Part shown: in pieces, positions 12,001 to 24,181 of the stretch
Position numbering within the stretch: position 1 is the stretch's first letter
How the letters are laid out: each line of letters starts with the position of its first letter
Source: Romanomermis culicivorax
Lineage: Eukaryota; Nematoda; Enoplea; Mermithida; Mermithidae
Length of the DNA: 64,000 nucleotides
NCBI GenBank assembly: GCA_963922205.1
Contig: CAWUHX010000073.1
Coordinates: 930,001 to 994,000 of the forward strand
Reading direction: 5' to 3'
Position numbers and translations under genes: made by a program
Notes under the pieces: generated by a model
Seen by the model: only the letters and a program-made list of their open reading frames with translations
Told to the model about the DNA's origin: nothing
The model's database searches: none

Positions 12001-13178
12001 TCATCCACGTCTCTCAAAATTATAAGTAGACTGTGAATTTCTTTCAGAAAAAGATTGATTCTGCCAACGATTTCTGAAATTATGACTCTTACCATCATCT
12101 TGTTTTGGCAGCTTGCAATGGAAGTTGTTGTGGTCAGTCTTGCCACAATTGCTGCATGCAATGGGACATTCAACAGTACGATGTCGGACATGACCACAAA
12201 TTTGGCACGTTTGATTATTAGAAAAATTGATGGATGGTCTTTGTTGTGCAGTCAAGAGACTTGTGCCTAACATTGCCCCAATAATGGCGAGGGTGGTATT
12301 CCCCATTTTGTTTCGGGGAATAGAATGTTGACCATGAGTATTGATGCTGTGGTTGCTGTTGGACAACAGAGCCAGCAACTCCCACAACTAAATCTTTAAA
12401 CTGAGTTGCCATCATTTCTCCAGGGAATTGAATAGTATTTCTTTCTAAAGTATTACTGACTAAGTTGGTGCTGTGTGAATTCTGAAACTCATCCCTCATT
12501 ATATGAGATTCAATATATCTAGAAGCTTTAAGAGCATCTTCCAGAGACACAAATTCACGAAATTTCGCAGCTCCTCTTATATCAGGAAAGAGTCCTCTCA
12601 AAAATATAGGTTTGATGATAGTTTCTCGAGCATGTTCAGTCAAATTTGGATATGCAAGTTTACTCAGTTTTTTCAACTGATCCAGAAATTCAATTACAGT
12701 TTCAGTACACTTCTGTTTTCTATCAAATATGATTTGTTGGTGGACATCACTGCCTCTGTCTTCAGCAAAATGCTCTCTTTAATTCTGTCATCAAATTTGC
12801 ATAACTTCTAGGAGGGTTCAGTCCTTTTTTGAGGCTCCTGGAAGTAGCTTGAGCAGATTCAATAAGATTAGATTCAAGAAGAGCAATTTTATAGATATCT
12901 GTTACATTGGTCATCCCTTGCAGAGTCAGATACTGCTCAAATTTTTCAATCCAATCAAGAGAAGATTCTCCAATCATACCAGAGAAACATGGAGGTGGAT
13001 TGAATGCAAACATGGAGTTGAAATGATATCCTGTCATTTTATTATCTTCAGCATTTTCATTAACTAAATGTCTTGTCTCATCTAATTTTACATCAATTCG
13101 ATGCAATTGTTCAGTCAGAGGATCAGCCATGTCCTTGAATGCTCTTTTTATAGCATTATCGAGTTCAGCTTCAGTCAT
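12001..13178 (-). pseudogene. Gag of retroelement copy B3 (capsid plus two zinc knuckles)
   Basis: Three overlapping minus-strand frames (13178-12762, 12676-12218, 12387-12001) give one Gag-like product. The N-terminal part has 'NPPPCFSG' and 'LDWIEKFEQYLTLQGMT', typical of a retrotransposon Gag capsid start. The C-terminal part has two CCHC knuckles, 'CQICGHVRHRTVEC' and 'CSNCGKTDHNNFHC', which bind RNA. The B2 Gag (58.9-60.3 kb) has the same arrangement and the same 'FSGCPSENFEEWAKKLE' block. At least two frameshifts inactivate B3. It would form the particle shell and package the RNA. Confidence 0.8.
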
Positions 13179-13439
13179 TTTTGCGATTGACTGAAATTTT
13201 TATGGCCAATTTCAATAAGAGCCGATTTTTTAGCTTCAGAAATAATTCTCTCAAAGTGCTGCCTTTGTGTAAGCTTAGGAGTATTTTGTGTCGAAGATGA
13301 ATATTCAGTTTCAGAATCAGAATCCACTGTACGTTTATCTGACGTTTTCAAGAATTAGACCCAAACAACAATAAAACACATTTGATTTTTCAAGCCTATA
13401 ACAATAATTACACAAAATTGAGTGTAAAAATAATTTATG

Positions 13440-13640
13440 CTCCAAAATACTCTCAGGTTTTACTGAATCTTTTTAAGGATAACCTTGAGTAAAATTCTAT
13501 GGGTTTTACTGAACTTTTTATTTTGGGATAACTCAATGAAAACAATGAGTTATACTGAACCTTTATTAGGATCACTCACAAAATATTGAGTTTTACTGAA
13601 CCATTATAAGGATTACTCAAAAATAACTTGGAAATAGAGT
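13440..13640. repeat. degenerate tandem repeat, unit about 50-60 bp
   Basis: The phrase 'ttttactgaacctttatt' or a close variant recurs about four times, each followed by 'ggataac' or 'ggattactca'. It lies upstream (5') of the B3 gag on the minus strand and could be part of its leader or LTR; no LTR ends were found. Confidence 0.65.
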
Positions 13641-14204
13641 GACCAGTTTCTAAATTCCAAGAACAGTTGACTAAATAAAAAGTCAACTTCTAAATTCTAT
13701 TCAAAATTTGAATAAAAATATCAGATCCAAAACAAGTTCTTAAGCAGACTTGTATTCTAACCAGACAATTTAACACCTTTGTCTGAAACTAGAAAATTAG
13801 AATCCCAGGAGCAAAGAAAAATGAATTAACTTCAGAATATAATCAGAAGAATGTATTCTTCTCTTTGGGGGCCTTAAAATTTGCAGCCTCGCCAACTTTG
13901 TCAGAGTCTAAGTTCTTTAAAAGAAAACTAGATAGGAGTACTGTAGGGATAACACAATTTTGATATGCAGGTATTTGGCCCCTGAATACCTATGTCCTTG
14001 GGTAGTTTAACAAGTGGAATTGTAATTTTAAGATTTATTTCAAACTAACTAAACACTAGTACATACTTGGAAATAAGCATGACATGAAACTGTTCTTTGG
14101 GTACTGTTTCCAGTACATATCTATTGATATAATGATATATATCGAAATAAGTAAACAGTTCAAATAAATGGATGGAATAAAGTGCAGTAATGAACTGCAC
14201 TGGA

Positions 14205-14305
14205 CTAATTATACTGAACTGAATGAGCTAGAATGGACTGAACTACGAACTGAATGAGCTAGAATGAACTGAACGAGCTAGAATGGACCGAACTACAAAC
14301 TGAAC
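14205..14305 (+). repeat. minisatellite-like tandem repeat
   Basis: The unit 'gaactgaatgagctagaatg' recurs three to four times with small changes. It is a purine-rich simple repeat without coding content. Confidence 0.75.
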
Positions 14306-14839
14306 CAAGGGTAAGAGTTACAGGCTCTTATATACAGCTTTTCATGCTAGATTGGTCTAATTAACTTCTCTTATCTTATCTTTTGATTAATGTTTGTTTT
14401 TGTTTATTTCACACCAGATGTGTGTGCTCTAGCATGAGCAAAGGTTACTGTATTTTTATTTAAGGGGTCTAGGCGATTATTTGTCTCTTTCGACCCATCT
14501 GCTTCCATTTCTGGTAATTTGTCTTGTTTTAGCAGGCCTGTGTTTAAGATCGGCCATAACTCCTATTTATTTTATAAAACATATATTTTTGAATCCGTAG
14601 AGGATGCCATATGGTCAGAACCTTTTGATACTTGCTTTGTACAGTATTTTTATTTTCCACTGGACCGAAATTTCAAGGTTCATCAGGTTTATGAGTTATC
14701 TTTCAAGATTAGGTTTGCATGATTGAAAATATTTTCAGTTTGGTTCCATATGTGAAAAATTTAAGTGAAACAATAAAAATTAAGATAATAGTAAAAGGAC
14801 TACACTAGGAGTTGACTTGAAATGCAAAATTCACATGCT

Positions 14840-15340
14840 TTATCGACAAACACTACTAAAATTTATGTTTGAATTTTCACTTTTGCTACCTATTGACTTG
14901 TTTAATTCCCTTGTTTCTAATCTTGATTGTTCGTTTGTCAGTACTGGAATGGAACATGCTGAAATTTGCCTTGCATGAGTTTCAAATGATGTTATAATTT
15001 TCTTTATCTTCCACAGATCATCTTTTGGTTTTTTAATTTGGGACAGTTGACCTGGAGTGGGCTTGAAGTCATCATCGGAGTTGAATTGGTTTTCCTCTGA
15101 ATCTATTGAATGAGTAGCTGTAGATAAGGCGACTTTCTGGAAAGTCAATTATTGTTGATGATTGAGTAGCTTATGGTAGAATGAGGAAGTTTGGAATGTT
15201 GAATTTTCTCCATTAGTGGGTAGACTAGGTCGACAGTCATATATTATTGATGGTTGAGTAGCTGATGTTAAGGGGACAAGGTGTAGAATTTTTAATTTAG
15301 TACATTGGTGGGTGAGTTGAGTAGCCATTGATCCGCTCAC
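14840..15340 (-). other. two adjoining open frames of unknown nature
   Basis: Frames at 15148-14840 (102 codons) and 15340-15149 (63 codons) adjoin and read as one Ser/Thr/Gln-rich product with a single frame break. No domain was recognised and no splice signals clearly join them. They could be a decayed mobile-element ORF or chance. Confidence 0.2.
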
Positions 15341-16087
15341 CTAATTGTGAAGCAGAAAAGTTTCATTCCTTTGCTAATGGCAATCCTATTGGGGAAAAAA
15401 TCCATACATTGACAAAATTAAGCAATGAAGGCATAAACATTGACTAGTATGTGTTATCAAACTTACTTCTAGGCATCATTTGTTGTTTGTTGGAAATGTG
15501 CCATGTAAAGCAATGGGAAAATAATAGAAGCTGTGCAATATTATTTCTGGCACATTGAACACTTTTACAGTAAACATCACACTGCAATTTGAAATGTAAT
15601 CTGTGTACAAACCTGCCATTAAGATTGCATAACAGTCACAATTGTGTTCCTTGATAATACTGCCTGCGGGTGCATCACCCATAGATGTTACTTTGTAATG
15701 AAAATTATTTAGGGGACATTTAAGGAACTATAAAATTTTTTCTTGTTTTTTTTCTTTTTCTGCTTTAGCACAAGCCAGAAAAAGTATATTGCCCCATTCT
15801 AATACATAACCTAACATTGAAACCTAAGATTCATAACATTGCTCTTTACTCATCTGGTAACCATGTTATGCTTCCTGTCCATTGTCCATAATTCAAAGAG
15901 TGACCAGTAAACACTAGAGTAGGAGACTTTGCCCTTATGATGTCCCTTTGTAGAAGAGTATTTCATTTTTTCTCAAAATAAGAAGTACTCAACATACCTT
16001 TCTTCACTCATAATGCCTCACATCCATGTATTAATAAGTGTTTGAACATGAAGAAGAGTCGTCCATGCCCAATGTCATCCATGTCTT

Positions 16088-16620
16088 TTGGAAAGACACA
16101 CCAGACACCTACTCAATGGCAATGAAGATCGTGTCATTGATGTGCCCAATCTGAATGGTCAAATTAATGAGCACCAACACACATCACCAGGAGAAGAACA
16201 GCTACTCAATGCAGAAGTGTATGAACAACCACCAAACCATGATGATTTACCACTCATTCTAATTAGAAAACCCTGTATAGGTAAGTAGATTTGAATTTTT
16301 TCATTTATTTTTTTTTAAATAAGTATCACCCAATTTGGGAAAACATATTCATCACCCAATTTGGGAAAACATGCATTATGTAAATTATAAATTATAAATA
16401 TATAAATATATGTAAATTTCTAACTTGTCTTGTTAATACTTAATGGGGTACTTGTTAATACTTAATGGGGTACTTGTTGATACTTAACCATAAACCCTAT
16501 TAAGTATTTTTTTTTCATTGAATGTGCAGCTCGATGAGGACAACAACATTAATGGTGCAACAATCGACCAATGGTGGTTAGACCTTGGTACATGTGGTGT
16601 GGTGGAAATTATCCATGCAT
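16088..16620 (+). other. possible two-exon coding remnant, unknown
   Basis: An open frame from 16088 ends in 'LILIRKPCIG' just before a consensus donor 'gtaagt' at 16281. About 250 bp later, after 'aatgtgcag' (16531), a second frame opens with 'DEDNNINGATIDQWWLDLG'. The acidic, compositionally normal peptides suggest former coding sequence. The intron would contain the two short tandem repeats listed next. No homologous family was recognised, and Maverick origin is only a guess. Confidence 0.25.
16322..16500 (+). repeat. two short tandem duplications
   Basis: 'atcacccaatttgggaaaac' occurs twice (near 16325 and 16351). 'acttgttaatacttaatggg' occurs twice, with a third degenerate unit, between about 16424 and 16490. 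Both look like replication-slippage products. Confidence 0.8.
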
Positions 16621-17213
16621 TGAAGAAAATGCCGATGATCAAATGATCAATGGCTTGGGAGCTGATATATACAAGATCCTGTTGAGGTTAATGCTGATCT
16701 GTTCAAGGATGTAATTATCAATGGAATCGGTGATGTCTTTGCAGAAATAGACATTTCCCCACCCATATTCGAAAACATGGCTATTGGCATGGACATTAAC
16801 ATCCGTCAACTTTGAGGTGCACATCCAGTTTGTCGGCAAATTGTGGTTTGTTGGACTTAGAATTCCATCAATGTAATCTTACATTGATGGAATTCTAATG
16901 GTTGGATTCCTTGTCCGGGTAGGTCAACATTCAGTACCAGTTTTAATTTCCAAGTCGCATAAATTATAATGTATGTTATTGTGTTTCATAGTATTACTGT
17001 GAGTGGTATTTTTATTGTGATTTTGTTAATATATGTAGTTTTTCCAAACCCTCTAGTGAAACATTTGGAAATTTCAAAATGATGATACCTTTACATCTAC
17101 TCTGAATTTTTATATTACAAACTGTTTGAAAAAAACTACACATTGCATATATACAGTCAGGTGCAAAAGTTTAGGCCACCACTGCAAATTTCCCATATTT
17201 GGCAATAAGAGGT

Positions 17214-20200
17214 CAGTGCAAAAAGGTGCTAAGTGACATTTTTGTGTTTTCGAGAAAAACGCAAAAAACATATTTTCCCTTGCCGATTTTTTTCTCGGCA
17301 TCGCAAAAATCTGTAACTTCGGGATATCATTCATATTTTCCAGACCTCATATGAGGAAAATTTTGGCTACTCGAAAATGTATATTTGGGGTGTGACGTCA
17401 TGAAATTCCCCACTTAGCACTTTTTTGCATATGAATTTTTATGGAATCCAGAAGAGTAATAGTGTTAAGTGCAACAAAGTATAGTTTATTTTCGGTTAAC
17501 AACGATAAGCTCAGACAAAAAGCTCTGTTTGTAAACAGTATAACGTAAATACCAATATAACAAAGTGAAAAACTCGATTTCAATTGCACTTTGACGACTA
17601 TAAATGACAAAACCGGAAAACATAAAAATTCCTCTTCATCGGATTCGTCGCTCTCAGCAACGGCAACCAAATTTTCGTAAAATCCTCGATACACGCGAGG
17701 GACAAAATCAAGTTGTTTTTTCAAATCTTCTAGCTTCAATTGATTGACTGCTCGGCCAGGAGGTTTGTGCAAAGACTCAATGTTCACGACTGAACAAATA
17801 TTCTCATCGAATTGATGGCCTAAATATATTCGTTTGGTTTTTCTATCAAATTTCAAATATATTGACAAACTCACCACGTATGTCAACTTGGAACCATTCA
17901 GAAGTCGCGTGGAAATCATGCTTATATTCGTAAAATCCAAATTTTCGTATTCTGATCCATCCTATTCCTCGAAAATTGATTTTTTCGTCCTTTGTGTTCT
18001 TCGTTTTCTTTGTCAGCCGTAAAACCCATGGCAAGTCTTTGGCCTTGATCAAACCGTCTAAAAATTCAGAAAAGCTTGATTATGTAATGTGTTTAATATG
18101 CCTATTACATCATGGCTAAAATTTACAATTCATCAATACCCGATATGTCTTGGACGACGAAAGGCTTCTTCAACTTGCACTTTGAAATGATTGAGCGGTA
18201 GTCACTCGCACTATAAACCGATTCGACTTTTCGCACGTTCTTTTCAATCAACGCAAAATCACGGTCTGAATCCATGAAGCTATGACCCACTTCTGGAAAT
18301 TTGTGTTCGACACATTTGAATCGACTTAAAAATACAATGTATTATTCAACTTTTTTGGATAACTACAGTTTTTAAAGAAATTACCGTGAAGCAACTAGAT
18401 ACTGCCAAAAACAAACAACCACAAAATTTTTGTTTTGACCACAACATGAATCCGACCAGGCTAAAAGCTCCTCTTGCTTTGCTGAAAATAAAAATATAAT
18501 AAATTTCAATGAAAAAATAAAGCACAGCACAGGTTACCTTCAATATCAAAAAACGCCAACAGACCCGACACGACTTCTTCACAGCCCCTACCAGCTTGAT
18601 TTTCCATCCAATTGAACATGTAACCATTTTCTTCGTTTTTGCTCGCGTAATGAATGCCCAAATTGTAAAACCATAATTGGCGCAAATAAAAAGCTATTGA
18701 CGTCGGAATTTTAGGCAATGGGAGGGTCTTTTGAAGGTCGAAAGTAATGAATGCCAAACCGTCTTCGCTTTTTGCGCGCCTTCTATCGTTGGACAACGTT
18801 TCCATGGCGATTTTGTAAGACGCCACGTGTTCGTCGTCAACTTCATTGGCACTACACTTCGAGCAAACATCCGTCCTGGGATGCCCGAATCCCAAATTGA
18901 ATTCCGTTACAAAAAAGTTATGGTAAAATGACGACGAAATAGGCTTCACATTTTCTTCTTTACATTTCTCAACGTAAAGTGCGTACATTTTCGGGATAGT
19001 CAACGTAGAATTCAAATATTTACGATTCGGATTTTTGTACCGTGAATAGTGGGACGAATCGGCTGGAAAACTAGCGATATGGTTTTTCAAAAAGGAACGT
19101 CGACACTCACTAATCCGATTCGGACGGTTCGAGTGGCAACCTGTAATAGTCGGTAGCGGCCCCAAATAGCAAAAGAAAATTTAGCCGAACTTATATACAA
19201 ATTCAAAAGACCGTTTTATTATCGTTGTAAAATAATGCAAAAATACTTTTCTTTCCGCTGAGCAAATTGGACTGAATACGACCGACGACTTTCCGACTGA
19301 TGCAGTAAAGTTTACAAAAGGCCTCTTTGCAAACGCGTACTTTACTGCCATCCATGTTTACCGAAAACTGAAACGACATTTTTCTGACGGGTTTCGTTTT
19401 ATTTTTGACTCTATTTGGCTTCTGGCCACTAATGCCGTGAAACAAAACTAAATCTTTTTCCTCTCGTCCAATCGAATGGAAATGTTCAAATATAGCTTTT
19501 CTTTCTTTTCTGTCAAGTTTTTCGGTGCAGGCAAACCTGCACATGATGTTGCATAAGAGACCATCAAGTGTAGGGGCTTTTGCAGCGATTCGCACGCCTT
19601 CGAAGTATTGAGAAGGATAACTTGTAAATACGAGTAAGGGACCGAAATCATAATATTTTTACCCTTATGATTGACATACGATTCGCCTTTTTGTCAGCAC
19701 TTTTTCACCACATTACGACTCCAACCGTCGCCGTTTCTCGACCTTCTGCGACTTGATCGTTGCACCAACAACTCTTTATTTTTCTGTTCTTCACCAGCGA
19801 TAGGAGTCAGGGGTGTATATGACAAGTTAATCGAATCGGCATCTTCTCGCTCGATAGACTGCGAGCGTACGGCGTCGTCATCTAAAAACGGAACAAATCT
19901 AAAAAATATTCATAATCGACATTTTCACATATGAAGTCATTCCACGCTAGCGAAATGTTTACCTGAATCGTCGTGGTAAGTAGGGTCCTGTTTAGAAGAT
20001 TCCCTTGATGTTGATTCAGAATCCGACTGCACTACAATAGAAAAATAAAATTTTATAACATTTAGCCAATACACGTTTGGAACTCAAATTCTCGACTTAC
20101 GAATGAATTCGGTTGTCGCTTTCAGATTTTCAACAATTTGGCTCGTTATCGACGACTGATCACGAGAATTTGTATTATTTCCATATAACGTTTTGCGTAA

Positions 20201-20631
20201 AGATAAAAGAGGAAGGTCTTCATCAGATGATTCCTCCTCCAAAACATTGTTCATTGCTTGGGAAAACGTCAAACGACTCATTATTGATGAAATATATTTA
20301 TTTGGTAATATGTGAAAACTTCAAAAACAACACTCACAGTAATAAGTGAAAAATTAATATTATAACTTGTTAACAAAATGGTGCTAAGTGACAGGAAAAA
20401 AAATATTTAACATGAAAAAAGGTGCTAAGTGCCTTTTTTTCACTTGGCACCTTTTTGCATATGAAAACGAAAAATTTTATGTACTTAGCACCTTTTTGCA
20501 CTGAGTATCTCAATCAAAAATAGGGATATTGCATTGAAAATAACACCATTAGATAGATCTTTGAACGCTTGATTCCAACGGTATATATAACTAAATATTG
20601 AAAAAATGTCACTTAGCACCTTTTTGCACTG
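17214..20631 (-). mobile_element. nested DNA transposon with about 30-bp terminal inverted repeats
   Basis: The left end 17214-17243 starts 'cagtgcaaaaaggtgctaag', and the right end 20602-20631 is its reverse complement over about 30 bases. Extra copies of the 'gtgctaagtg' core occur subterminally near 17400, 20380, 20420 and 20475, as expected for transposase binding sites. It carries one minus-strand gene and interrupts the Tc1-like element. No clear target duplication is visible (flanks 'aagaggt' and 'tgtttgt'), so the superfamily cannot be read from the ends. Its base composition is richer in CpG than its surroundings, which suggests a younger or foreign arrival. Confidence 0.8.
17398..20281 (-). 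pseudogene. multi-exon transposase-like gene of the nested element
   Basis: Minus-strand reading starts at the ATG at 20281 (a Ser/Asp-rich first exon ending before a consensus 'gtaagt' near 20101). Small exons follow near 20030-19965 and 19880-19690. Two larger blocks come next: 19595-19203, with 'CRFACTEKLDRKERKAIFEHF', and 19165-18506, with 'KNHIASFPADSSHYSR' and a Cys pair 'DVCSKCSANE'. A C-terminal block ends at 17398. The 'hxFPxxxSHYSR' and Cys-pair layout resembles a transposase-like family common, and usually unannotated, in insect and cnidarian genomes. I cannot assign the superfamily (Sola-like is possible). At least one stop ('VVKKC' then TGA near 19687) suggests decay, or an exon limit I misplaced. 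Confidence 0.55.
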
Positions 20632-20739
20632 TGTTTGTATATGTTTGTATATAATTGTATATGAAACATTGTAAACCAGGTATTTTCCATTTCTCTCCTC
20701 CATTTAAACATTTCGGTTGCTTCTTTATGCATGCCGCAC

Positions 20740-21720
20740 ATTAATGGGTCAAAGAAAGAGCCTGAGGCCAACTAAGCATTCAATGATTGTATTGCTATTT
20801 ATGATTGGAAAACTTTTGAAAATAGAAATTTCACATTGATTATCAGCCTCCAGCCAGACAGTTTGTAATGCTTTGCAAAATTATAACTCTACTGGAACAT
20901 TTACTGACAGTAAGATAAGCAGTAGATCATCGAAACTGACCAGCAGAGATGATAGATGCTTGGTTACTCGAGGAAAATTGTCAAAAATCTCTGCCCACAT
21001 TGCAAGATGATCTTTCTGTCGGTGAAGAAACTTTGGTTCATAGATCAACAATCGACAGACAATTTCCTACTCAGATTGCTACGAAAAAACCATTCATTAG
21101 TGAAAAGATAGGAAAAAGCAGCTTGAATTTTCTAAAACCTATGAACACTGGTCCCGATCCAAGTGGCAAAAGGAATTTCTTACTGATGAATCAAAGTTTG
21201 ATTGATCCAGGGAAAAATCTCAAGTTGTTGTTTGACGGCAAGCTGGTGAGCAATATTCACTAAAGTGCATGGTCAGGTCTGTCAAGCAGCAGCAGAGGTG
21301 CTTTGGTTTGGGGATCTTTAGGGATTTGTGGTGTTGGTGAATTGGTATTCATTCCAAATGAACCTACTGATCCAACATTCACAGCATGCTCTTAGGTTAC
21401 CTTGTTTGGAAATCATCTTGACTTGTCGACAGATGCTGCTCTACCAATATCGACTAGCAGAAACTGGATATTTGGGCAAGCCAATGACCCTAAGAACAAG
21501 GCTTGGTATTCCATGAAATTCTTTACCAACAATAGTATTTGTTTACTAGATCGGCCTCCTCAGTCCACGGATTTGAATCCTACTGAAAACTTATGGCATA
21601 AAATGAAACTGAAATCTGAAAAACCAATTTCCATGCTGAATCATACGAGGATTTGCAAAAAAACTACAAGGAATTTGATTATCTATCACTGTGGAGTATT
21701 GTGAGAAATAAGTTTTGTCC
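20740..21720 (+). pseudogene. Tc1-like transposase, decayed
   Basis: This is a DDE transposase of the Tc1 group. The N-terminal DNA-binding part leaves 'KLTSRDDRCLVTR' near 20935. The first catalytic Asp lies in 'LTDESKFD' near 21177-21200, in a frame different from the next block. The block 21402-21704 has 'WIFGQANDPKNKA' (the family has QDNDPKH, so the second catalytic Asp is now Ala) and 'LLDRPPQSTDLNPTENLW', which retains the final acidic residue. Frameshifts and the lost Asp make it inactive. It lies inside the Tc1 terminal repeats. Confidence 0.88.
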
Positions 21721-21919
21721 ATGCCAAAATGACTATCTGCCATGATACAGGCCAAAGAGGAGGCTCGATAAACTACTGAATTTTGACCATTTAGTTTTGC
21801 TCTTTATTGTAATTATGAAATTAAAGGAATAATTTGTGCAGCCATGTTCTGGGTGAAAACTCTCAGTTGAACTACAAAATATCAAGATGTGGCCTGAACT
21901 TTTGCACCTGACTGTATAT

Positions 21920-24180
21920 ATTACATTCCAATCTTTTCATTTTGCACATTCATTTCATTTTAAGTTATGTGAATGTTTGTTTTACTTTTTTTGTTGTTAT
22001 ATTTTCTTACCAGTTTATGTTATGTCAGCTTTATTTTAATACATTTTTCCTTTGCTTCTACTTGATTTCCTTTCTTAGGTCATACTATGCACATTTGTAA
22101 AAAACCCAAAAAAATAAAAAAAAATTAATTACATAAAAAAATACAAAAACATAAAAAAATTCTAATATATCTGAATTCTGTCTCTACCCATCTGTGTTTT
22201 CTAGTCATTGTTGTGTGCATAGTTTCTACATATTAATTTTACCTTTTAAATGGTTTTCTTGAGTTTTTTAAGTTTTGCACATGGCGGTGCTCATCCTCAG
22301 GGTCCACATCCCCATGGCTGGGCACTGATGCAATTTAATTTGCACAAGTGGCAAATGGAGGATTTTACAAGCCACATTACAGTTGTTTTCCGTTTACTTT
22401 AGCAACAATTAGTATAAGGAAGAAACAATTTTCTTCGCCACAAATAATGAAAGTTTATCAGATGGCACAAAAACATATGGAACTAGTATTGGCATGTTGA
22501 ATGAAAGCATTAACTTTACCTGGGAAGTAATGCCTACAAATGTGCCAATAGGTAATGGTATGCATTTTTCATTTTGACAAACAAGTTGTATTCGAGCCCT
22601 GAAAGTAATCAGTTAGAATAGAAAGTTTACTGTATATCGATTTTTCCACTATGCTACCCTTACTTGCATGAATTTGTTTAACCCACCTACTGCCCATCCT
22701 TCTGCAAAAGGAGAAGCCAAGCCATTGTCTAATACCCTAGCAACCCTCTACAAAATAGGTGGACCTAGAGTGAATCTTGGGGATGTTGACTTATGTGATT
22801 TGTTAATTTTTACAAGATTTCAGTGTAATATTGTGTCTCAAACAGCTACTCACATTTTACACCCAAAAGCTTTACACTAGTTGGTTATTGCCTTCATTGA
22901 ATTGTGAAGAAGTGCTTGCTTTGTTAGACAGCACCTTTTGAAGTACTTTCCTCTGAACAGAACCTGTTTGTAATAATTTTTAAATTATTACAAACTCTGA
23001 TAAACATTGGAGTGGATGATGATGTCCATGAATTGGACACTGCCCAAGTTCACAATATGAAAGCCACAACCCCAAAGAACCCAAAAAGACAAATTGGGCC
23101 TAATACTTCATTATACTATGATAACAACATGAAATGTAGTTTCCATCATGGAACTGGGTTCAGCAGATTTGTCAACTGAACAGCCAAATATAACCAAGCT
23201 GAAATTCCATGCAAGAAAGCTGGGTAAGTTATTGTTACTTTGTGTTATGAAGAGATAGTGAGCAAATCTATCACCCATTTTTCTTGTTCTACACAGAAGG
23301 TAAAATTATTAACATGAAAATTATAAAACCGAATTATAAAATCCATCTAACTATTTTCAACATTAATTACAATTTTATCTTAAGGTATAATTTGAAAAAT
23401 GAATACTACAATACGTTTTTACACTGGATAAACCAACAAGCCGATGATTCTGATAAAATGTTGTTGGCATTCAGCAAACACTTCCAGTCAACTGACTACT
23501 TGCTGTATCAGCCAACATATGCCACGAGCAAATTAAACTTCACTTGACAGCTACCCAACCGTGAGAATCATATGTTTTTAATGTGTTGCATTTCTGCGGT
23601 GTTGCATACAATATGTGTTATATTTCTTTAGTTGTTCAATTGAATTAGAGGATTCAATTGACAGTTTTGGACCAAGGAGGTGATGGCAAGTGGTATGAAA
23701 TGGATGCATATTGTGATGCTACACTACTTAATTTATACCATAGTAAATACATATCTTCAAATGAATTTAATTATAACTGTAGGCAAAATTGTTACTTTCT
23801 GAATAAACAAGTTGCAAAAATGGATGGCTCCAAAAAAAGCACCAGTTGGCCCTGATGCTGATGATCAAGATGATGCAGAGGACAAACTGAAATGGGACTA
23901 GGATGCAGCCAATGCTTTGGGAAAGTTTGTCAAATTAATTTGCAAACAGGGTCACAAAAAGTCCAACACCCATTGCAAAGGAGATGAGACAGCAAGTTTT
24001 GAGTAACAGATCCTTTTGATGGTACCTACTTGTCAATATTACAGTTTGCCGCAAATTGCAATGATGTGTTCAATTCTTGAAAAAATGCTGTTCGCCTTTC
24101 AGAAACTAATTATCTTTCAATAATACAGGTATATATTCAGATTTATATTTTAAAAGTACACCAACCACGTAGACTTGCTT
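21920..24180 (+). other. AT-rich sequence with unassigned ORF fragments
   Basis: Short plus-strand open frames occur at 22668-22880, 23284-23547 and 23658-23855. The peptides are of normal composition (for example 'KGEAKPLSNTLATLYKIGGP'), and stop-broken continuations run to about 24000. They look like decayed coding sequence of one or more mobile elements. No motif allowed an assignment. An A-rich tract lies at 22100-22160. Confidence 0.3.
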
Positions 24181-24181
24181 C

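Larger units (their letters stand above)
17152..21916 (+). mobile_element. Tc1/mariner-like transposon, decayed and split by a nested element
   Basis: The ends are inverted repeats: 'cagtcaggtgcaaaagtt' from 17154 and its reverse complement ending at 21914. About 26 outer bases agree with one mismatch. Both ends are flanked by TA (17152-17153 and 21915-21916), the usual Tc1/mariner target duplication. The transposase remnant lies at 20740-21720. A second DNA transposon sits at 17214-20631, about 60 bp inside the left end, so this one is the older insertion. Confidence 0.9.
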
